A stretch of DNA of 64,000 nucleotides, taken from NCBI GenBank assembly GCA_036417435.1, contig CM070917.1:58564436-58628435 (forward strand), written 5' to 3'. This stretch comes from Inia geoffrensis. Its lineage: Eukaryota; Chordata; Mammalia; Artiodactyla; Iniidae. The notes under the pieces are model-generated. The model had not been told where the DNA came from, did not search any database, and was given only the letters and a program-made list of their open reading frames with translations. The position numbers were made by a program, and so were the translations under genes. Positions 23,529-32,500 of the stretch are shown here, in pieces (within the stretch, counting starts at the first letter, position 1; each line of letters starts with the position of its first letter).

Positions 23529-26500
23529 GTGAGGCCCTCTTGGCCATGTCCTGGAAGCTGCCTGTGTGCCATGTCCCAGGGGGCCATGCTTGGGTCCAGC
23601 ACCCCTGCATCCCCAAACATCTGCTTCCCAACATCACTAGTCTCGTCAGCAGTGCCCCCTATGGCTGCCCCACAGGAGCTGCGTCTGGGTAGCTCCCAAA
23701 CTCTTTCCTCTGCTTTCAGGGTGATGGTAAGCAGCTGTTGCTTGGAGCTCTGGTTTGGGGAAAGACGACGAACCAGTGCTATACAGAGAGCAGTCGCTGC
23801 AGGCTGCCCCCGGTCACCCACCCAGAGGCCCAGCGTGCTCAGAATAGGCCATGGCTTTCTAGAGGGAGGCACCCTTTCCTTCATTATGGGGCGCCATCCC
23901 TTTTAGTTCCCTGCCTAACGGCCACCTCATGTCTCTCTTCCTGAAAGGCAGGGTGGCCCAACCAAGACTGGTGTTTAGACGGAGCAGACGTGTCTCTGTG
24001 GGAGTTGCCAGACCCACAGCCACATCCCGCCTTTCGTGGAAGGGAAGCCAAGTTTGGGCGATGGCCCTGAGGCATGTCAGTGAATTTCCCCGGAGGATTC
24101 TCCCAGAGTGCCTTCCATGCCGGATGGGGAAGGCTGCCGGAGGGGCATCCCTTAGCGCCCGCCCCATCTGGGTTCAAAACCTGATTCCCCGTCAGGGCAT
24201 CCACCCCCAGGACTCCAAGAGAGAAGGGAGGATATGACCTGGCAGGCAAGGGTGGGGACAGAAGGCTGCTCTGGCAGGTCTCCTGGGAGTGAGGACAATA
24301 CAACCTGGGGTCTCCCAGGAAGGGAGCTGCTTTGCCTTCTTCAGCAAAGGGGTGATGGCTTCTGTTGGGGCGTAATTCTGTCCCCTTGCTGCCAGCAGCC
24401 AAACTCCATGGGGACTTTCTGTTTCCTGCCTCTGAGGTTGGCAATAGGGGCCTCTGATTATACTTGGAAATAAAAACCCATGTTTACATATTCATGGGTC
24501 TGTTCTCTTCCACCCTCCGATGGCCACTCAGCGATGAGGCCTGCACCAGCGGCCAGCTGGTCGTCGCCAGCCGGGAAAGCCAGTACAAGGTGTTCCACTT
24601 CCACCACGGTGGCCTGGACAAGCTGCCCGACGTGCTTCAGCAATGGAAATACTGCGCAGAGACGCATCTCAAAGACCAGGTAGCCCGGAGGAGGGTTGGG
24701 GACTGCTCCCAGGGTGGGGAGGCCCTGCACCACCCCTGGAGGCACCTGGCTTCTGAGACACCCCCCTCCCATTCCCCCCTCCCCTCCAACGGGGGCCCAG
24801 GACATTGGTTCTCTCCCCCGGAGACCCAGGCCTCTCCGGTGTGACCGGTGGTCGCTGGGGCCCTACAGAGCAGCAATTTGGGATTTGAAACATGTGCCCA
24901 GGCTTCTTGTAAAGGCAGTACTCTGCACTTGAAAAATCATGTTTTGACAAGGCTTCCTGCCATATTTTGCTCAATCTACATACAAATGTAATAAGAGCTC
25001 TTTAATTATCTGGTTAAGATACTGTATGTGCTTATTAGAAACGGGCTGACTTTAAAATTCCCTTCCTTCCCACAGAGCCTCCTGCTGGCTTCCCTTATTA
25101 CAGTAGCATGGCTTTCCCCCCCCCCTACATTGAACAACCTTTGATTTTTGAATTAAATGTCAGCTGCAGTTTTGCCCTGGATCCGTGACTGCCCGTGGAG
25201 ACAACCTGACAGGCGGGCTCCCCGCTCGCAGAACAGCCATCCCTTTGTATGTGGCCAATCACATGTAATTTATTGCAGACCCTCCCGGCAGAGGGAAGTT
25301 GGCCGTCCGAGGCATTAATTCCGTCTTTGCGGCGGGGCTGGAGGGAGAGTGGGGGGCGGCGGTCGATGGGAGTGGACCGGGAGCCGGGAGCGCGAGGGGG
25401 GACCATGGTAAGAGGACGGTATTTTCATTTGAATTGTGTCTAATTACACTTGCCATTTAGGGGTTTGTATGCAGGGAAGAGGCGTCCCCCTCCTTTCGAA
25501 AGAGAGAGAGGAAGGCTTACATCCCGCGAAGAGCGCGGCTGACTTCGAAAGCGAAGCGGCTGAGACACTGATCCCCAACTGTCCTCCCGTCCAGCAGGTC
25601 GCCGACGAAAAGACGTGCATGCAGTTCTCCATTCGGCGTCCCAAACTGCCGTCTTCCGAGACGCACCCCGAGGAGAGCATGTACCGACGGTTGGACGTCG
25701 CGGCCTGGCTCCGCCACCTGAACGCGCTGGGCCAGGTGGAGGAGGAGTACAAACTCCGCAAGGTGAGGTCCGGTGTGCCCGCGGGGCCCGATTCAGGACC
25801 AGGGGTCGGGGCCACGCCCACGGGCCGCCTCCGCGGGGTGCGTCCGCTGGTGCCAGAGCTGGCTGTGTGAACGTGCCCGATAGAGCAATCAAAGCCGCTG
25901 CGATGAAAAAGCAACCTCCGGAGCGGGTTTGGAGGACCCCGCGTCAGCCTGTATAGCAGAGCTCGCAGCCCGCGCCGCGATTCCAAAACCGGGATTAGGC
26001 CCTGACGTGAGAACGACAGGTTAATCTGAGTGCCACACCAGGGGGGGCATTGACATTGAAATGAGCCTGGTTTGTGTCCTGTATGGGAATGGGGGGCCGG
26101 CACTTTCCCCTTCCAAACATGTGCAAATTGCAGCGATCTGAATCAAGGCATCAGTTGTCAAGAAGGCGCAGCAAAGCCACCAAAACACAGATCTCCGGGG
26201 ATTTGGGGGTCCTTTGAGCGGCCCTGCTTTGGCCCCTCCCCAACTTTTGCCGCTTCCTCCAGGCCATTTTCTTCGGCGGCATTGATGTGTCAATCCGGGG
26301 GGAGGTCTGGCCCTTCCTGCTGCGTTATTACAGCCACGAGTCGACGTCGGAGGAGAGGGAGGCTCTGCGGATGCAGAAGAGAAAGGAATACGCCGAGATC
26401 CAGCAGAAAAGGTGACCGCGGCGACCGGCCGGGGCTCCCTCGAGCCGCGGAGGGAAACGAAATCGACCCCAGCGCGGCGGAGGGAAACCCACCCCAGCGC

Positions 26501-29500
26501 CGCGGAGGGAAACCCACCCCAGCGCGGCGGAGGGAAACACACCCCAGCGCCGCGGAGGGAAACCCACCCCGGCGCCGCGGAGGGAAATGCCATTTGGAAA
26601 AGGCAATTTGAGGTGCAGTTCGGCATTGCTAATGTGTTCCGTGACCCATAGTTTCCTTGAAAAATGGGTCTCCCAGGACCGTGAGCGATGGGGCTGGATA
26701 AGTGCAGTTATTACGCCGGCGGCGGGCCCTGGGACTGGCCGTCTTTAGCTCGCATGTCAAGATTTTAGAATTCTTTTTCAACGTACTTAACGAGGCGCTG
26801 ACATCCTTCCGCAGAGCGCCGGGGTGGCGAGGGTGTTTGGGGGGCACTGGGACTACTGAGGTCTGTTTGGGCCTCGCTGATCCCGCGGCTGCGGTCAGCT
26901 ATCTGTTTGGGACCCGTGAGGCCTAGTTAATGTTGGGAAAGCCTTGTGCACCCCCCACCCCCAGGTCAGTGGGAGCCGGAGGGTTTGCCAGCGGCCCCAG
27001 TTCCCATCTGGGAGCAGGGTTGGGCGGGACGCCCGCGCCAGCCGGGAGCGTATGTGCCGCTTGCTGACCCCCCCCAGCGGGCGCTCTGCTCCACGCCAGG
27101 CTCTCCATGACCCCTGAAGAGCACAGAGCGTTCTGGCGGAACGTGCAGTTCACCGTGGACAAGGATGTGGTACGGACAGATCGAAGCAACCAGTTCTTCC
27201 GAGGAGAAGGCAATCCCAATGTGGAGAGCATGAGGTACCACCTCCCGAGCCAGCATGGTTCCTCCCCCCTCGGTTTCACTCCCATCCGCCACCTCACGCC
27301 TCAGGCCTCAGTTGACCCTCTGGGAAGTGGATGAGCAGCAGCTTCTGTAGGGGTCAGGGGTATTTCCTCCAGGTTCAATGCCCCAGAATCAGAGGGTCGT
27401 TAGCTATTTTAGGCAATGTCAGTGGGCCTCTTATTGTCCTAGAGACCCAGGGAGGGCCTGAAGGCCCCACCCTCTGGGCATCCACCAAGCCTAACCTTGC
27501 TTGTCTCACACCAACCGTGGGCCAGCCTCCCCCTGAGTGTCTCTGTCTCCCATTGGGTGGTCTTCTGGATGATAAAGCCACACAGGGCTGAGGCTGTGGC
27601 ATCTTTGACGTTCTGCTACATCCTGGGCAAATAATTGCACAAAATTAGCAGCCCATGAAAACGTTCCTGGCCAGCCCACCCTTTGTCACAGGCAGTTGAC
27701 AATTGAGAAAATCAGACCCACATTCCTCCTTGCCCTGCTCTCAAGGGGCTGGGCTGGTGAGTGCCTAATTGCAGGCTATTACCTTTCCCCAGGCTCTGGA
27801 GACGGTCCCAGAGCTGCCCTCCTTCCTCTGAGATCAGTTGGGGGCCCGGACAGCCCAGGGTCTCCAGCCTGGGGTTCTACTGGCCTGCACAACAACACAC
27901 TGCTGTGTTGTGGCCATCCTCCACGCACCTCCCTGCTCTCTGCACTGCGTCTCCAGGAGGATCCTGCTGAACTATGCGGTGTACAACCCAGCCATCGGCT
28001 ACTCCCAGGGCATGTCGGACCTGGTGGCACCCATCCTGGCCGAGGTGCTGGACGAGTCAGACACCTTCTGGTGCTTTGTGGGTTTGATGCAGAACACGAT
28101 CTTTGTCAGCTCTCCTCGGGATGAAGACATGGAGAAACAGCTGGTGAGGCTCTCAGATGTGTATGGCTTGGCTGCTGTGGGTCAGCAAGCAGCAGAAAAG
28201 CCAGGGTCAGCCTTGCCAGTGGACTATGGGGGGCTTAGCCCTGGGCCTCTGGGATAGGGCCAGCTCCCGCAGGAGGGATGCATGCTGTTCCCAGGTCCCA
28301 GGACACGTGTTGCCATCCCCACCTCACACTCCTGCAGGTCCAGAGTCTAGACTGTGCAGGGCCCTCCCCTTGTGGCTTCCCACCTCCCTGCATGTGGCAT
28401 CCCAACCCAGGCTCCCTGGGAGACAAAGAAGGGGGGGGTCCCTATCACACCTGACCCTGTGCTTTGTAAAATGGTTCCTCAGGTGCATCTGGACCCCTTG
28501 CAGGGGTCCAACATAGCCAGGGTTCTGGGGATGGGGATGGGAGGGGCTCCTGAAACCACCTCGAGGCCCGCTGGGTAGTCATCACAACCGTACCTCCAGG
28601 GCAGCAGGCTTGCTGTGTGCAGCCGGCACCCCTCCCTTCATGGCCTCCCCTAACCTACACAGACCAGGCAGCACTGAGACTTGGGAGTGAGGAGGCAGAG
28701 CTGGCTAAGGCAGGGCCAGGAGTGCGCACTCTTTCCTTACCTAGCATCTGTGCACTCCAGGCACCTGCCGGGTGCTGCTGGCACAGGGAGATGGTCTCAG
28801 GTCCCCAGTCTGCAAGAGATTCTTGGTCTGGAAGCTGACAGTGTGAGGAGAGGATGCTGGGTGCCAGGGAGTGATACAGAAAGAGCTCTGGTGATAGAGA
28901 TGGGAACCAAGACAGGCGTCCCAGTGTCTCCTTGGACTAGGCCGACCCCATGGCACGTGGGGTCTGGCCCTGGACACTGCCAGTCCTGCCGAGACTTGGC
29001 TGAGCAGAGCTCTCTGGGCAATGACACTGGGTGCCCTGGTCAGGTTGGTGGCTCACATGCAATGAGGGTCGAGCTGAATGGAGGGCCTCAAATGCCATGC
29101 CAAGGAGCGTGTCCCGTCGACTAGCCATTAGGAAGCCGTTGAAGACTATGGATGGTAGAGCAGAACACAGCAGGGGATTGGACGAGGGGGAGCCAGGAGC
29201 AAGCAGGTGGGGATTGGAAGGTGCCGGGCACCAGAGCGGGGGTGGGGGGCACCCGTGAGGGAGGGAGGGGGTCAGCTGCGTGCCTGGACTTGACCCTGCT
29301 GTGGGCCACTGGGTGGAAAGACTGGCCAGTCGGGAAGGATCCTCAGAATCAGTTCCCGTGCCATCCCAGCGGCTGTTCTCAAGTAGGAACAATGGGTCGC
29401 TTGTGTGGGAAGGGGCCTGTGAGTCACCAAGCCCCCACCCCAGGATCTGGCTGGGATCTCAGCCGAGCCTGCCCACTCTGTGCTCTCTGCGTCGGCCCTG

Positions 29501-32500
29501 TGATGGCAGGTTTCCACGGTACCTGCGGAGGCAATTACGGGCTCTGATGCGATTCGCCCCTGATGGGCTCCGAAGCACATGGCCCCGTGACTCGTTAGCT
29601 GCCGGAGATTGATTTTACCACGGTGCTGGTGAAGTCAGCAGCCAGAGCAGGACGTTGCCAGAAATAGCTTCCATCTTATCCCAAGTCACTGGGTGGTGAC
29701 CTTAAGTGCAGGAATTGAGCCTCTTGGGGTTCAGAAACGCCCCCTCTCTGCTCTAAATCAGCTCTGGAAGATGATGGATCTTGGTGATCAGAGCGGAAGG
29801 TGGTTGAGTGGGTGTGGGGGAGGGGGCGTTGTCAATGGATGATCTGCTCGACATCCCAGAAGGGAGGGGGCGTCAGAAACAGCCCCATATGGCGCCTGAG
29901 GCCTGGGGGTCTTCCTGCCACTAGCCTCCTGGTCCACATCAGGGTGCTCTGCTCTGCCTTGCCCTGGGCCGCGCCACAGCCTCCAAAACAGTCTGAAATC
30001 TGGGCTAAACTGACAAAGACAGGTGTGAGTCAGACTTCCAGCGACAGCACAAAATAAGTGGGTGCAGTGACATGTAGCTGGTAGAGACCTCACGCATGGC
30101 ACACAGGCTTTGGCGGGCGGGAGGGGTGGACCGAGGAAGGGCCTCGGTGGGAGTGGGCTTCCTGGGCGAGGCAGGCAGGCGTGCTCGGGGCTGGGGGGCT
30201 AACTCATCTCGGCCTCGCCCCCAGCTGTACCTGCGGGAGCTGCTGCGGCTGACGCACCTGCGCTTCTACCAGCACCTGGTCTCGCTGGGCGAGGACGGCC
30301 TGCAGATGCTCTTCTGCCACCGCTGGCTGCTGCTGTGCTTCAAGCGGGAGTTTCCCGAGGCTGAGGCTCTGCGGATCTGGGAGGCCTGCTGGGCCCACTA
30401 CCAGGTGAGTCAGGCGCGGTGCCCAGGGCTGGGGGCTGGGACAGCGGCTCCAGAGCAACAGTCGCCGTCCTGCACCCGGCCTAAAAGGAGGGCGGGGTGC
30501 CCACGTAACCGTGCGCCTCCTCTGGGGTCCCCCTCCACCATCCCTGACCCCCCGCAAGCCACAGTCCGCCCCCTCACATGGCGACTGCCTTCCAGTCCCA
30601 CGTGGCCAGCCTCAGACCTGCAATTCGCCTCCCAAGTAACTGAAATCGATGCAAATTGCCCACTGACTGCACTCATTACCACGTTCTGGGGCTGAGCACG
30701 CTCCTGTCACAACCAATCAGCGTGAAAGACATTGCGGGGCCGAGCAGGACGCCAGTGCCCACATGCTGGAGCCAGTGCCCGCCCGCCTGCCCCCTTGGGA
30801 CGGCTCAGGGAAAGGGCCCGAGATCTTGCTTCCCCATCAGCCCCTCTGAGAGCCCGGGCCCGGCCCACTGTCCCCACCCAGGGACGTGATTTCCACTTGC
30901 CATCCACCGTTATCATTGTCTCCTCAACAAATTCCCCTGAGAGCGTCGAACTGGCCCTGTCACACAGCTTTAATGCCCAAATTAGCAACAAGCTGGCGAC
31001 GTGAAAGGATAGGCAAGTCTCTCTGAATCCATCAGCCTTAAAAAAAAATAGTATTGACGCAACCGGGAGGTGGCCAGGACCCTTTCTGCAAGAGCGGGCT
31101 CCATCCTCCCTGCGGCAGCCGGAGCAGCTTGGATGAGACAAACCTCGCTGATACGTGGGCACGCCCACCAGCCCTCAGAAATGTGCATCAGCGTTTCCCC
31201 TCCTTACTAGTGTCAAAGAAGGGTTATGTCTGATAGAAGTGAGCGTGAACAAATGTGGTGCTGGTGCCACAGGCTGTCTTTGTGTTCATCCATCCTCACC
31301 CGCCTCCTGCTCCTGCCCCCAGCCCAGCCCAGGTTTGGGCTGCGATTCCTGCGTGGGTTAGCGTGCTCGACGTGCACTGCAGGCTGGAATCAAGGAAGCA
31401 TTGGCAAGGATGGTCCAAAACACTGGATCACGTTTAAAAAAAAAAAAAATTGTGTCCACTTTGCAAAGCCTCATTGCATGTTTTTCCAGCAGCAAGTTTG
31501 CCACCCTCGTGACATCACATTTAGGCTAATGTTACAAGTGAACTCAGAGCAGTACCCAACAAATGGGGCCATTTCTCAGGCTAAATTTAGCCACATTTGG
31601 CCCCACCACTTGATCAAATTAGTGGCAGGAGATTGGAATGGGGGGGGCGGTAGGATGATTGTAATGGGCGTCGGCTAATTCATTAGAGTGAGCTTGTGGA
31701 GAGGGGGGTGGTCACTCCCAGCTGCTTTAACTTTTAAAGTGTCCGCAGAATGAGAAAGTCTCTACTGCATTCATTTATGATACTTCTAGTTTGCCCTCGG
31801 GGGCGGGGCTGCCCTGGGCCTTGTCCAGTGAACGGGGATTAGTCCTGTACTGCCATCCAGCCCCATTTAGAATGTGCCCCGCGTTTTCTGCCCCAGAGTC
31901 CTCTCTGAGAGGAGGTAGACATGCACCTTCCTCCGTCCTCCCCCCTCCCCCCAACCCTCCGCCAACCCTGGCCACAGTTCGAATAGCTGCAGAAGGATCG
32001 TTCTGAGCCACATCAAGACCATTCTGGATTAATTCAGAGGAAGGGGCTGGGCAACCTAGAATGGTCTCTTCAGAGTGGGTGGGGTGTGGGATGTTTGCTG
32101 CCCATAACTCCTGCCCGCATCCAGGGCTCCTCCTGGCCCTGTTTGCAAAGGAACAAAGTTCTGTCTGGCTGGGTGGCCGACGTCAGGAGACTAAACACAG
32201 GCTTCCTGGTGGTCCTTGTCCTTCCTCTGCCCCTGAGAGCAAGTGTGACTCAAAGGCGGTGTGCCCTCAAAGTGTCCGGGCCGGAGAGCGCACAGGATGT
32301 ACCCCCGCCAGGACCAAGTGCCGGCTTCCTGCTGTGGGCCAGGCCTTCCTTGCTGGGCAGCCATATGGGGCAGCCTCCAGGGAAGACAGCGGAGTCCTCA
32401 ATGGGCTCTGTAAAGCTGGTTAAAGATGGTGGGCTCATTGGGGAGCTCCATGGGGACCGTCGTGATCTGCCGTGCTCTGCTCTGAGGCTCTTCTCCCCAG

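Larger units (their letters stand above)
25240..25990 (+). promoter_or_regulatory. TBC1D16: Intragenic CpG-rich region, likely alternative TBC1D16 promoter
   Basis: CpG dinucleotides become frequent from about 25280, after a CpG-poor AT-rich stretch, and persist through exon c into the next intron. A CCAAT box (ggccaatca, CCAAT at 25255-25259) lies about 150 bases before the candidate ATG at 25405. G-rich runs occur at about 25331-25360. No TATA box is evident, as expected for a CpG promoter. In human TBC1D16 a cryptic transcript from an intragenic CpG island, encoding a 47-kDa protein, is activated by DNA hypomethylation in melanoma. Position and predicted size here fit it. Confidence 0.6.

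Noticed and set aside
23163..23906. 247-aa frame over exon a
   Set aside because: It is in another frame from the TBC1D16 exon, which fixes the real frame through its splice phase and similarity.
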